Origin: Porphyromonas somerae DSM 23386
GTDB taxonomy: Bacteria > Bacteroidota > Bacteroidia > Bacteroidales > Porphyromonadaceae
Direction of reading: 5' to 3'
Assembly (NCBI RefSeq): GCF_000372405.1
Contig: NZ_AQVC01000002.1
Coordinates: 28,137-92,136, forward strand
Length of the DNA: 64,000 nucleotides
Shown here: positions 8,844 to 16,919 of the stretch, piece by piece
How the letters are laid out: each line of letters starts with the position of its first letter
Position numbering within the stretch: the stretch's first letter is position 1
Notes under the pieces: generated by a model
Seen by the model: the letters and a program-made list of their open reading frames with translations, nothing else
Database searches by the model: none
Told to the model about the DNA's origin: nothing
Position numbers and translations under genes: made by a program

Positions 8844-9932
8844 CTATAGTGGTAAACCATTGTACTTGATTGCTTTCTTAGCTTTTTGTAGCAATTTTAT
8901 CTTATCCTCCAAAGCAATGTCAATAGATATTGGCAATATCCATATTCTACTCCTTACCTCCTTTGGAATCCATTGCTGGCAGGTGAGCAGGCGCATTCCA
9001 TCCTTCTCTGTTGTGAGCACAAAGAGCTCTTGATCACTTTGGAGGTCATCCACTAGCACTTCCACCTCCTCTTTAGTAAAACGATGGTGATCGGGGTACT
9101 CAATGTAATCAACCACCTTAGGGAAAGTACTTTTGCAAGTCTGCTGAAAAGCAGCTGGGCGTGCAATACCACTCACCACCAAGATTGGACTATCTTGTGT
9201 TAGCCTATGACTTGAAGTAGTATCTGCCTCAGTAAAGAGTGGCCTTGGCTGCTCATATCTTACACTGGTACAGAAGACATCTTGATAGGCCATCGTCCCG
9301 AGATTGTCCATTTTTAGTCGCATCTCAGTTACATTGACCTGCCGAGGAGTTCCAGTAAGGATAATTGCCTCGGCTCTAGCTGCTTCCTTTCTACTCTCAC
9401 GTAGTCGCCCATACGGCATCAAATAATCGTCATAGTAAGGTTTGCAGTACGGAGTCAGTAGTATAGAAAAGGATGGGGTCACTCTGCGGTGCTGGAAACC
9501 ATCGTCCATGAGTACCACGTCGGGACGCTCCTCATCTGGCATCGCCTCCATCGTCTCGAGAGCGCGCCGACGGTCTCCATCAATATAAACCATCACCTCT
9601 GGATGTTTTTGCTTGATTTGGAAAGGTTCGTCACCTATTCTATCTGCATTATCCTCCAGAGATGCGATGATAGGCCTACGTGTGCGACGACCATAACCAC
9701 GAGAGAGGACAGCAACCTTATAATCTCGCTTCAGAAGAGATATAAGCAACTCAATATGAGGGGTTTTACCACTTCCTCCAACGGATAGATTACCGACACA
9801 AATAGTGGGTATTTCCGACTTCCAAGAGGAGACTAGGCGGTGATCATAAGCAAAATTGCGGATACCTACAGCCATCGAATAAAGGGCTGTGGGTATCCAC
9901 AATAAGATATTTCTGCGCTCTGGTCTCCCCAT
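8844..9932 (-). CDS. lpxK: Tetraacyldisaccharide 4'-kinase
   Basis: 362-residue inner-membrane-associated kinase that phosphorylates the 4' position of the tetraacyldisaccharide lipid A precursor. The P-loop is visible as GNLSVGGSGKTPHIE at about residues 47-61, followed by the basic GYGRRTRR segment and the LMDDGFQHRR motif characteristic of LpxK. The N-terminal region is moderately hydrophobic, matching the membrane-association helix of the family. It follows sppA by 18 bases and precedes dut, so it is likely part of the same operon. Confidence 0.95.
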   Translation of the reverse strand: MGRPERRNILLWIPTALYSMAVGIRNFAYDHRLVSSWKSEIPTICVGNLSVGGSGKTPHIELLISLLKRDYKVAVLSRGYGRRTRRPIIASLEDNADRIGDEPFQIKQKHPEVMVYIDGDRRRALETMEAMPDEERPDVVLMDDGFQHRRVTPSFSILLTPYCKPYYDDYLMPYGRLRESRKEAARAEAIILTGTPRQVNVTEMRLKMDNLGTMAYQDVFCTSVRYEQPRPLFTEADTTSSHRLTQDSPILVVSGIARPAAFQQTCKSTFPKVVDYIEYPDHHRFTKEEVEVLVDDLQSDQELFVLTTEKDGMRLLTCQQWIPKEVRSRIWILPISIDIALEDKIKLLQKAKKAIKYNGLPL

Positions 9933-9950
9933 GCTTAAGCAATCTCTTTT

Positions 9951-11789
9951 TTACATCACGCCTAGAGTCGTCTGAGTAGTCTCACATGCGGTAGCCCCTA
10001 CTCTAGTAAGGTCATAGGGAGGTAGTGCCTTTACCCCGCTCATCTGCTTAATGTGCTGCTCGGCACGCTTATAGAGCTTCTCCTCATTAGTGAGGGTGAA
10101 ATACTCATAGAGGGTCTGTACACTGGCACCAACATTGACTCCAAATATTTTTTGTAGCCAATCAACCTCCTCCTTACTCTCCACAATGGTATAGCTATCT
10201 AGTTCGGCCAATCTGGCTGCCTCTTGAATAGCCACATCAAGACCACCCAACTGATCTACTAGCCCAAGCTCAATGGCCTTAGCACCAAGCCATACACGAC
10301 CTTGACCAATAGAGTCGACAGTCTCTTTTGATAAGTCACGACCTGTTGCCACGCGCGTAATAAACTGATCGTAGCCACGCTCTATCATCTCCTGAAGTTT
10401 ACCAGCTACACGAGGGCTTAGTGGCTTAGTAACAGAGAGACTACCAGCAGTAGAAGTGCTTACTTGCTCCTCTTTTAGCCCCAACTTCTTCATAGTGCCT
10501 TCAGCATTAGGAATGATACCAAAGATACCGATAGAGCCCGTAAGAGTATAAGGGTTAGCAACAATAGCACTAGCATGTGACGAGATATAATAGCCACCCG
10601 ATGCAGCGTAGTCACCCATAGAGACTACCACAGGCTTCTCTTGCTTCAACTGTGCCAGTTCATGGCAAATCAATTCAGAGGTCGTCACTGCACCGCCACC
10701 CGAATTAACTCTCAAGACTACCGCTTTCACGTCATCGTCTTCAGCAGCTTCACGAAGTTGCTTCACCACACGCTCCGTAATCACACGTTCTGAAGACCAT
10801 AGGTCATCAGAATCCTCACCAGTACCTATCACGATATTACCCTCGGCATAGATAACAGCAACCTCATCACTACCACTACCTGAATCATAAAGTGGAAGAA
10901 GGTCCTCCACATGGAGGTAATCCATCTCATATTCACTATCTCCAAATAACCTCTCGGCAAGTGTCTGATCTAGATCTACACGATACACAAGGGTATCAAT
11001 CAAACCTAGTTGCTCGGCAACGTCCAACTTATCCATAAATTGAACATTATCGGCAAACTGCTGGAATACACTAGCATCTACCCCTCTACTCACTGCCATC
11101 TCAGTGGTAGTTCCTTGCCATAGACCCTGAAGATACTCCTCAATTTGCAAGCGATTAGCTGGGCTTAGACCGTCAAGGATATAGGGTTCCACAGCCCCCT
11201 TAAAGGTACCTACCTTAAAGACCTGCATCTCCACACCGAGCTTCTGAAGTAGCCCTTTGGTAAACACTGTGGAGCTAGTAAGTCCAATAATATTTAGGCT
11301 TCCCTCAGGACCACCAATCACTTGGTCGGCAACGCTACTCACGTAATAATTAAGGAAACTATAATTATCCGAATAGGCAATCACCTCTTTTCCCGACTCT
11401 TGAAAACGTTTCAAAGCATCTCGCAACTCCTTGGCAGTTGCGAAGTTGAGACCTGTATTCTCTAACTTCAATACAACTGCTTCGATATCCGAATTTTCAC
11501 GAGCCACCTCAAGAGCCTTTAGGATCTCAGGTAGAGTGTAGTTTTTACGTACCTCTTTACTCAAGAAGTCAAAAGGATTCTCCACGGAAGTATCGGTCAC
11601 AACACCATTCATATCCAGGAGTAGTACACTCTCCGCCTTTACCTTCTTTGTCTCTTTTTCTCCATTAAAGGCACCCATTACTCCACCAACTGCAGCACCC
11701 AACATTGAGAAAAAGATAATAAATACTATTACACTTGCTAAAATGACTCCAAGACAAGAGCCAAAAACTACTTTAAGAAAACTTTTCAT
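9951..11789 (-). CDS. sppA: Signal peptide peptidase SppA, 67K type
   Basis: 612-residue membrane-anchored serine protease that digests cleaved signal peptides. A single N-terminal transmembrane segment (about residues 8-35) anchors it. It has the duplicated crotonase-like architecture of the long SppA type: the N-terminal half carries the general-base Lys in VGTFKGAVEPY, and the C-terminal half carries the nucleophile Ser in MGDYAASGGYYIS. Length matches E. coli SppA (about 618 residues). The gene starts a compact minus-strand run (sppA-lpxK-dut-GH92-sirtuin-dgt-M24-phosphatase) with short gaps, behind a 600-base repeat-rich gap. Confidence 0.95.
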   Translation of the reverse strand: MKSFLKVVFGSCLGVILASVIVFIIFFSMLGAAVGGVMGAFNGEKETKKVKAESVLLLDMNGVVTDTSVENPFDFLSKEVRKNYTLPEILKALEVARENSDIEAVVLKLENTGLNFATAKELRDALKRFQESGKEVIAYSDNYSFLNYYVSSVADQVIGGPEGSLNIIGLTSSTVFTKGLLQKLGVEMQVFKVGTFKGAVEPYILDGLSPANRLQIEEYLQGLWQGTTTEMAVSRGVDASVFQQFADNVQFMDKLDVAEQLGLIDTLVYRVDLDQTLAERLFGDSEYEMDYLHVEDLLPLYDSGSGSDEVAVIYAEGNIVIGTGEDSDDLWSSERVITERVVKQLREAAEDDDVKAVVLRVNSGGGAVTTSELICHELAQLKQEKPVVVSMGDYAASGGYYISSHASAIVANPYTLTGSIGIFGIIPNAEGTMKKLGLKEEQVSTSTAGSLSVTKPLSPRVAGKLQEMIERGYDQFITRVATGRDLSKETVDSIGQGRVWLGAKAIELGLVDQLGGLDVAIQEAARLAELDSYTIVESKEEVDWLQKIFGVNVGASVQTLYEYFTLTNEEKLYKRAEQHIKQMSGVKALPPYDLTRVGATACETTQTTLGVM

Positions 11790-11954
11790 CCTTCAATAAT
11801 CTATAATTACGCTATCCGTGCTATTATTCAAGTAAAAACATTGAGCCAAATACCCTCTTAATCGCATAAGGTATTGACCTAACCTCCGACATTGCAAGAT
11901 ACCAATTTATCACCACATACACTAATGAGAATTCCCACTAATTTCACATTGAGA

Positions 11955-11981
11955 GAGAATGTAGCACAAAGTGCCATTCTC
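11955..11981. repeat. 27-bp hairpin, copy 1
   Basis: GAGAATG, two bases, GCAC, three bases, GTGC, CATTCTC: a near-perfect hairpin with a two-base bulge. The same architecture occurs at 27505-27531 and 59941-59967. This copy has a diverged loop (GTAGCACAAAG). Confidence 0.85.
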
Positions 11982-12115
11982 AGACACTTGCATAAAATCA
12001 TGTTAGGGCGTTTCATGGGGGAGGGGGTTAATGGCATTGAATTATTATGAAATATAGACCGTTAGAAGCGTTTTTGTAAACGTCTGATAACCAGGTGTAT
12101 ATTTTAGCGGTTTTC

Positions 12116-12202
12116 GAGTTGCATCTAAGCGATCGGTTAGTTGCAACTAAGCAAATGGTTAGTTGCATCTCAGCAAATGCTTAGTTGCAACTCAACTTTT
12201 GC
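12116..12202 (+). repeat. Array of four degenerate 22-bp units, locus A
   Basis: Four head-to-tail units starting at 12116, 12138, 12160 and 12182. Each begins with a 10-bp dyad AGTTGCAWCT and continues with a second core of the form AAGC-N4-GCTT or a variant. The last unit runs into CAACTTTTG. The same four-unit arrangement in the same orientation occurs at 27597 and 50715. Confidence 0.9.
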
Positions 12203-12219
12203 TCTCCTAACTAGGGCGT

Positions 12220-12240
12220 GAGACATCGTGCAACAGTCTC
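12220..12240 (+). repeat. Deleted copy of the GAGAC-ended element, with T-tract
   Basis: GAGAC, 11 bases and GTCTC, followed by eight T. The right part (ATCGTGCAACAGTCTC) closely matches the right end of the 124-bp element at 59990-60113, so this looks like an internally deleted copy. It could terminate plus-strand transcription, but no plus-strand gene is upstream. Confidence 0.6.
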
Positions 12241-12318
12241 TTTTTTTTGCTTCCCAGAGCTATGGTATCTCTAGAAAGTATAAACTCCGACTCTCTGTGA
12301 CTGCTTTTTCAAACAAAG

Positions 12319-12354
12319 CTAAGCCCCATGCACACAGCGTTGCATGGGGCTTAG
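12319..12354 (-). terminator. folE terminator
   Basis: A 14-bp perfect inverted repeat (12319-12332 with 12341-12354, arm CTAAGCCCCATGCA) with an 8-base loop, 36 bases past the folE stop. The minus strand continues into a moderately T-rich run. Confidence 0.75.
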
Positions 12355-12389
12355 TATAACACGGTCTTCCACCTCAAATAATAGTAGTG

Positions 12390-12998
12390 TTACTTAATGA
12401 GGCTCATAAATTCCTCTCGGGTCTTAAAGTCCTGAAAGGCTCCTGTAAAGTCGCTAGTAGTAGTAATAGAGCCCTCCTTTTGAACTCCACGCATCTGCAT
12501 ACACATGTGCTGCGCCTCAATAACCACCATCACGCCCAAAGGCTTAAGGGTATCTTGGATACATTCTTTAATCTGTGTGGTCAGTCGCTCCTGAACCTGC
12601 AATCGACGGGAAAGAATATTAACGATTCTAGGGAGCTTGCTCAGTCCCGTAATGTACTTATTAGGGATATAAGCAATGTGGACCTTACCGAAAAAGGGCA
12701 ACATATGGTGCTCACACATAGAATAGAAACCAATATCCTTGACAATCACCATCTGCTTGTAGTCTTCTCTAAATTTAGCAGACTCCAACACTGCTGCTGG
12801 GTCTTGATGGTAACCTTGGGTTAAAAAACGTAGGGCTCTTGCAACACGCTCAGGCGTCTTTAGTAGCCCTTCTCTTGTAGGGTCTTCTCCGATAAGCTGA
12901 AGTATCTCTTTATTATGTGCTGCCAAATCGGCAATCAATTGACTCTCCTCTTCTTGGTCAATCTTCTCTGTGTAATAAGGGTTATCGTGATGTGACAT
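12390..12998 (-). CDS. folE: GTP cyclohydrolase I
   Basis: 202-residue enzyme converting GTP to 7,8-dihydroneopterin triphosphate, the first step of folate (and in some bacteria queuosine) synthesis. Signature motifs are intact: [21 protein letters not shown] with the zinc-binding Cys and His, [23 protein letters not shown], and [11 protein letters not shown] with the third zinc ligand Cys, marking a canonical zinc-dependent type IA enzyme. Length is typical. It lies 17 bases after the SPOR-domain gene on the same strand and is followed by its own terminator hairpin. Confidence 0.96.
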   Translation of the reverse strand: MSHHDNPYYTEKIDQEEESQLIADLAAHNKEILQLIGEDPTREGLLKTPERVARALRFLTQGYHQDPAAVLESAKFREDYKQMVIVKDIGFYSMCEHHMLPFFGKVHIAYIPNKYITGLSKLPRIVNILSRRLQVQERLTTQIKECIQDTLKPLGVMVVIEAQHMCMQMRGVQKEGSITTTSDFTGAFQDFKTREEFMSLIK

Positions 12999-13015
12999 AT
13001 TCTTGATCTACTAAT

Positions 13016-13522
13016 TTATAAGTCTTGAGGATCTAGACGCACCTGTGACCTGATTATGTACATTTCTCTAGCAAAGGCAGGAAATGATTTCTTGAGCTCT
13101 TGCATCTTAGTATGCGCTTCACTCTGGTCTACAAAGTTACCCACCCTCACTCTCCAAAAGGGAGCATCATACTCCACTGTTGGTAGTAGCTCAGGGTAAA
13201 GAGCATTAATCTGATTGCGTCGCTGCGTTGCGATCGCCTTACTATTCCGCAGGTTGCCACTATAAACCTGAATTCGAAAGCCCGAGATAACCGCAAGGCC
13301 ATTCACGATGCGTGCATTATCCAACAAACTAGCGGACTTCATCCCTACAAGGGATTCGATCTCAGGACTTTGAGTTACGAGCACTACTCCAGCACCTGGC
13401 TCCATCGCCTGAAGTGCCTGAAAGATAGTGGGGCGAGTAGGCTGCTGTGCCATGGTCGCTGACGAACATAGCCACAATAGCAAGCCACATAATAGCCATT
13501 TATCTAGACGTATTCTTTTCAT
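13016..13522 (-). CDS. SPOR-domain exported protein
   Basis: 168-residue protein with an N-terminal signal peptide (basic start, hydrophobic LLCGLLLWLCSSATMA, probable cleavage after MAQ) and a C-terminal SPOR-like domain from about residue 70 (FRIQVYSGNLRNSKAIA, then FWRVRVGNFVDQSEAHTKMQEL). SPOR domains bind denuded peptidoglycan glycan strands at division sites, so a periplasmic cell-wall role is inferred. I chose ATG 13522; a GTG two codons upstream is in frame. It precedes folE with a 17-base gap. No catalytic domain is present. Confidence 0.85.
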   Translation of the reverse strand: MKRIRLDKWLLCGLLLWLCSSATMAQQPTRPTIFQALQAMEPGAGVVLVTQSPEIESLVGMKSASLLDNARIVNGLAVISGFRIQVYSGNLRNSKAIATQRRNQINALYPELLPTVEYDAPFWRVRVGNFVDQSEAHTKMQELKKSFPAFAREMYIIRSQVRLDPQDL

Positions 13523-13629
13523 ATGCACAAAGATAGCAAATAAGTCAGATATATTTTGCCTATATAGTAGCTTTTAAGTAGCTTTGAAAGGAATAATAGA
13601 GTATTAACGCTAAAGTATTGGATGAATAA

Positions 13630-14481
13630 ATGAAATATTATAGAGTAACACTACCTACTCCAGCCGATGAGTGGGCGACAGATATATTGATGCAAAAGCT
13701 AGGGGATATCGGTTTTGACTCCTTTGAAAATGACGGCAAAGAGTTACATGCTTACATACCAGTTAGCTCCTACAACGAAGCAAGTATAGAGGCGACACTT
13801 TCTGAGGCTCCTTTTGAAGCATTGCAAAAGCAAGCCAAACTCGAAGAGGTAGAGGATAAAAACTGGAATGAAGAGTGGGAGAAACACTATTTTGACCCTG
13901 TGGTAGTAGTGGAGGGAGAGCTAGGGATACGGGCACCATTTCATCAACCTATTGAGGGGGTAAAGCACGAAATCGTTATTGAACCCAAAATGGCCTTTGG
14001 CACAGGCAACCACGCTACCACACAGGCTATGCTCACACTCCTCAGCCAAATTTACCTTGAGGGTTGCTCAGTGATTGACATGGGTTGTGGTAGCGGAATT
14101 CTCGGCATCTATGCGATGATGAGAGGCGCTAAGGAGTGCGTGAGTATAGACATTGACGATTGGTGCATAGAGAATGCGGAAGAGAATGCCCGCCAAAATA
14201 ATGTAGCACTCAAAGTACTTCAAGGTGATGCCAATATACTACAGAAGATACCACGTGCCGATATATTCCTAGCAAATATCAATCGGAATATTATTCTGCA
14301 AGACCTCGAGCGATACGTCTCGCGTATGCACCCAAGTGGCATCATGCTCCTTTCAGGATTTCTTGATGAAGACCTTCCACAGATTATGGATGCCGTTTCA
14401 GCGCATGGTCTCACCCACTCTGGGCACATTGAAATGCCAGGTGGCTGGGTAGCCATGAGGGTTACGAATCAAATGCCCTAA
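13630..14481 (+). CDS. prmA: Ribosomal protein L11 methyltransferase
   Basis: 283-residue class I methyltransferase that uses S-adenosylmethionine to methylate ribosomal protein L11. The N-terminal part (about 1-95) is the L11-recognition domain; the catalytic part has PKMAFGTGNHATTQ, the SAM-binding VIDMGCGSGILGIYAM, SIDIDDWCIENA, and the active-site FLANINRNI that replaces the NPPY motif of other methyltransferases. Length is close to family norm. It is the first plus-strand gene after a divergent SPOR/folE pair and ends at a long inverted repeat that separates it from the riboswitch operon. Confidence 0.94.
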   Translation: MKYYRVTLPTPADEWATDILMQKLGDIGFDSFENDGKELHAYIPVSSYNEASIEATLSEAPFEALQKQAKLEEVEDKNWNEEWEKHYFDPVVVVEGELGIRAPFHQPIEGVKHEIVIEPKMAFGTGNHATTQAMLTLLSQIYLEGCSVIDMGCGSGILGIYAMMRGAKECVSIDIDDWCIENAEENARQNNVALKVLQGDANILQKIPRADIFLANINRNIILQDLERYVSRMHPSGIMLLSGFLDEDLPQIMDAVSAHGLTHSGHIEMPGGWVAMRVTNQMP

Positions 14482-14485
14482 GTAG

Positions 14486-14569
14486 AGGCTCTTACACAAA
14501 GGCGATTTGCAATACTTAGTCCTCCGTAAGGATATCTAGGTAGTGCAGATCGCCTTTGTGTAAGAGCCT
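14486..14569. repeat. Long inverted repeat after prmA, probable terminator
   Basis: A perfect 21-bp inverted repeat (14486-14506 with 14549-14569) around a 42-base centre. Its right arm, GCAGATCGCCTTTGTG, resembles the right end of the 124-bp element at 59990-60113 (GCAGATCGCCTTCGTG), so it may be a relative of that family that also ends prmA transcription. Confidence 0.75.
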
Positions 14570-14593
14570 TCATTAAATATATTATGGAAAAGT

Positions 14594-14624
14594 TTTGGCA
14601 ATTAGGAATAAATTCATACCTTTG
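14594..14624 (+). promoter_or_regulatory. Bacteroidetes promoter of the 4-hydroxybutyrate operon
   Basis: TTTG at 14594-14597, exactly 19 bases, then TACCTTTG at 14617-14624: a full match to the TTTG/TAnnTTTG consensus of the phylum's primary sigma factor. Predicted start of transcription is near 14630, immediately before the riboswitch. Confidence 0.85.
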
Positions 14625-14629
14625 CTTTT

Positions 14630-14845
14630 GAAAAGGTGATCAAAGGACATTGCCTATGTGTTTTGATTGAAAAGGGAACTCAGTGAGAATCTGAGACTGG
14701 ACCCTCAGCTGTATGTTCTGTATACAGCTTTGCCCTCTAGAAAATGTCACTGTAGACAGCTCTTCCGAGTGCGGGAGAAGTCTATGGGAAGACCGCAAAG
14801 CAAATGCCAATAAGCAACAGAATGAGTCAGAAGACCTGCCTTTTC
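14630..14845 (+). promoter_or_regulatory. Cobalamin (B12) riboswitch
   Basis: The conserved blocks of the cobalamin aptamer appear in order: AAAGGGAACTCAGTGAGAAT with CTGAGACTGGACCC and AGCTGTA (about 14671-14713), GTCACTG (about 14746-14752), and GAGTCAGAAGACCTGCC at 14824-14840. The element begins right after a consensus promoter and ends about 270 bases before abfD. Adenosylcobalamin or a related form should bind the nascent leader and reduce expression of the downstream genes; that direction is family knowledge, not visible here. This is the regulatory element of the five-gene operon 15112-20745. Confidence 0.93.
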
Positions 14846-15111
14846 ACTGATAGTTTTTTGTTTCTGGGGAATTTGGGAACAAAGGACGGACATTGTTACT
14901 AAGATAGACTATTTTTTACCCATAAAAGAGGTGTATCCTCTTTATTTGGTGTACCCATAGTTGCTCCACAGATAGGGGCATCTTGCCCTATGGTATAGTT
15001 AGAATAGAGATAGTGCAATGTACCTTCTCAACTTTCTCTTCAGCAATAAAAACAATAGTGGAAAAATAACAAGTAAATACAACTAATACAAACCACTAAA
15101 AAAAGTAGTAA
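14846..15111 (+). promoter_or_regulatory. Leader between riboswitch and abfD, possible expression platform
   Basis: No ORF. It contains a hairpin at 14925-14943 (AAAGAGG, TGTA, near-complement) without a long T-tract. It also holds two competing pairings: 14955-14960 with 14988-14993, and 14972-14977 with 14986-14991. These share bases 14988-14991 and cannot form together. Such switching could couple the aptamer to transcription or translation, but I cannot fold it. Confidence 0.4.
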
Positions 15112-16575
15112 ATGAAAACAAGAGAAGAGTACATCGAGAGCCTAAGGAAGCTCAACCTAAATGTATGGTTTATGGGAAAGAAAATCGATAATCCTGTGGA
15201 CCACCCTATGATGAGACCATCCCTTAACTCTCTAGCGATGACCTATGAACTGGCACAACAAGAGGAGTACAAGGACTTGATGACTGCTAAGTCCAACCTC
15301 ACAGGACACACCATTAATCGCTTTTGCCACATCCATCAGAGCACTGAAGATCTCGTAAATAAGGTTAAGATGCAACGCCTATTGGGACAAAAGACAGCTT
15401 CATGCTTTCAGCGCTGTGTCGGTATGGATGCTTTCAATGCTGTATGGAGTACGACCTACGAAATGGACGAAGCTCTAGGCACAGACTACCACCAACGCTT
15501 TAGGAAATATGTAGAGTATGTACAGGAAAATGACCTAGTAGTGGATGGTGCTATGACCGATCCCAAGGGTGATCGTAGCTGCTCTCCATCCCAGCAAGAG
15601 GATCCTGATCTTTACGTCCACATCAATGAGATTCGCCCTGATGGCATCGTCGTAACAGGAGCCAAGGCACACCAGACGGGTTCGGTCAATTCTCACGAGC
15701 ACCTCATAATGCCCACCTGCACGATGAGAGAAGAGGATGCCGACTACGCTATATCATTTGCAATACCAAGCGACGCCGAGGGTGTGACCATTATCTATGG
15801 CCGCCAATCTTGCGACACCCGAAAACTAGAGCCAGGGGCAGAGATAGACCTCGGTAATGCCACCTTTGGTGGTCACGAAACCCTCTTTGTGATGGATCAT
15901 GTATTTGTCCCTAATGAGCGCATCTTTATGTGCCGTGAGTACCAGTTCACTAATATGCTGGTTGAGCGCTTTGCTGGCTACCACAGACAATCCTATGGTG
16001 GTTGCAAAGTAGGTGTAGGTGACGTATTAATTGGTGCTGCAGCACTAGCTGCCGACTACAATGGTGTACCCAAGGCTTCTCACATCAAGGATAAGCTCAT
16101 TGAAATGGTACACCTTAATGAAACTCTCTACAGCTGTGGCATCGCTTGTTCGGCTGAAGGCAAGGCCACTTCATCTGGCAACTACCTGATAGATATGTTG
16201 CTTGCGAATGTTTGCAAGCAGAATGTAACACGCTTCCCATACGATATCACTCGCCTTGCTGAGGATATTGCTGGAGGTCTTATGGTGACGATGCCATCCG
16301 AAGCAGATCTAAAGCATGCTGAGATTGGTCCTATCGTAAAGAAGTATTTGGCTGGTGCAAAGGGGACCGATACTACCAACCGTATGCGAATACTGCGCCT
16401 CATTGAGAATCTCTGCTTAGGGACAGCAGCTGTAGGCTACCGCACAGAGAGCTTGCATGGTGCTGGCTCACCACAAGCTCAGCGCATTATGATTTCTAGA
16501 CAATGTAATATGGAGGGTAAAAAGGAGCTTGCTAGAACTATAGCAGGTGTAGATACCACATTGGATCGTAAATAA
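15112..16575 (+). CDS. abfD: 4-hydroxybutyryl-CoA dehydratase / vinylacetyl-CoA isomerase
   Basis: 487-residue flavin and [4Fe-4S] enzyme that dehydrates 4-hydroxybutyryl-CoA to crotonyl-CoA, the step leading from succinate to butyrate. It matches the Clostridium aminobutyricum enzyme in length and in its cluster ligands: CFQRC gives C98 and C102, HRQSYGGC gives H291 and C298, equivalent to C99, C103, H292 and C299 there. The enzyme is not B12-dependent, yet the gene is the first behind a cobalamin riboswitch. It is followed after 20 bases by the NifU-like gene and then the rest of the pathway. Oxygen-sensitive, cytosolic. Confidence 0.96.
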   Translation: MKTREEYIESLRKLNLNVWFMGKKIDNPVDHPMMRPSLNSLAMTYELAQQEEYKDLMTAKSNLTGHTINRFCHIHQSTEDLVNKVKMQRLLGQKTASCFQRCVGMDAFNAVWSTTYEMDEALGTDYHQRFRKYVEYVQENDLVVDGAMTDPKGDRSCSPSQQEDPDLYVHINEIRPDGIVVTGAKAHQTGSVNSHEHLIMPTCTMREEDADYAISFAIPSDAEGVTIIYGRQSCDTRKLEPGAEIDLGNATFGGHETLFVMDHVFVPNERIFMCREYQFTNMLVERFAGYHRQSYGGCKVGVGDVLIGAAALAADYNGVPKASHIKDKLIEMVHLNETLYSCGIACSAEGKATSSGNYLIDMLLANVCKQNVTRFPYDITRLAEDIAGGLMVTMPSEADLKHAEIGPIVKKYLAGAKGTDTTNRMRILRLIENLCLGTAAVGYRTESLHGAGSPQAQRIMISRQCNMEGKKELARTIAGVDTTLDRK

Positions 16576-16595
16576 TAGAAATAGAGGAGTATAAG

Positions 16596-16892
16596 ATGCT
16601 CTTAAAATCCCAAATAACAACGGAGAAGGTCTCCCGTGTACTTGAAGAGGTCATCAAGCCTCAGCTCCAAGTACACGGGGGTGACCTCCACCTCCTTGAT
16701 ATCAAAGGTAATACCATTCGCCTTAAGGTCACGGGGACATGCCAATCTTGCCCTTCCCTTAACGACACTATCGAGGAAATTGTTTTACAATCCCTGCAGG
16801 ACGCCCTTAACGACACCACCATTCAGGTAGAAGTGGATAGAGGGGTAAGCCCTAGCTTAATCCAAGAAGCACTCAAGATTATTCGTAAATAA
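16596..16892 (+). CDS. NifU C-terminal-domain iron-sulfur scaffold protein
   Basis: 98-residue protein consisting of a single NifU C-terminal (Nfu-type) domain: KPQLQVHGGDLHLLDIKG opens the fold and TCQSCPS supplies the CxxC that holds a labile Fe-S cluster. An AGGAG stretch lies about 8 bases before the ATG. Its place directly after abfD, whose product needs a [4Fe-4S] cluster, suggests it delivers or repairs that cluster; that is inference from context. P. gingivalis is known to have a NifU-related gene at the same place in its operon. Confidence 0.92.
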   Translation: MLLKSQITTEKVSRVLEEVIKPQLQVHGGDLHLLDIKGNTIRLKVTGTCQSCPSLNDTIEEIVLQSLQDALNDTTIQVEVDRGVSPSLIQEALKIIRK

Positions 16893-16919
16893 GTAACCAT
16901 CATATTTCCAATCACTTGT

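Larger units (their letters stand above)
11790..12389. other. Repeat-rich gap between sppA and folE
   Basis: No gene is visible. It holds a 27-bp hairpin (11955-11981), four 22-bp repeat units (12116-12202), a deleted copy of the GAGAC-ended element (12220-12240) with a T-tract, and the folE terminator (12319-12354). All four are listed separately. Confidence 0.8.

Noticed and set aside
12116-12202. Possible short CRISPR array.
   Set aside because: The units are contiguous without unique spacers, degenerate, only four in number, and no cas gene is present in the window.
12387-12824. 145-codon open frame on the plus strand opposite folE.
   Set aside because: It overlaps the strongly conserved folE gene in antisense and has no protein-family features.
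13528-13535. TATCTTTG on the minus strand as promoter of the SPOR-domain gene at 13016-13522.
   Set aside because: It would put transcription start on the start codon itself, and there is no -33 element; a leaderless mRNA is possible but not supported.
14482-15111. tRNA or other structured RNA gene in addition to the riboswitch.
   Set aside because: No T-loop (GGTTCRANTCC) or CCA end; all structure is explained by the inverted repeat and the cobalamin aptamer.
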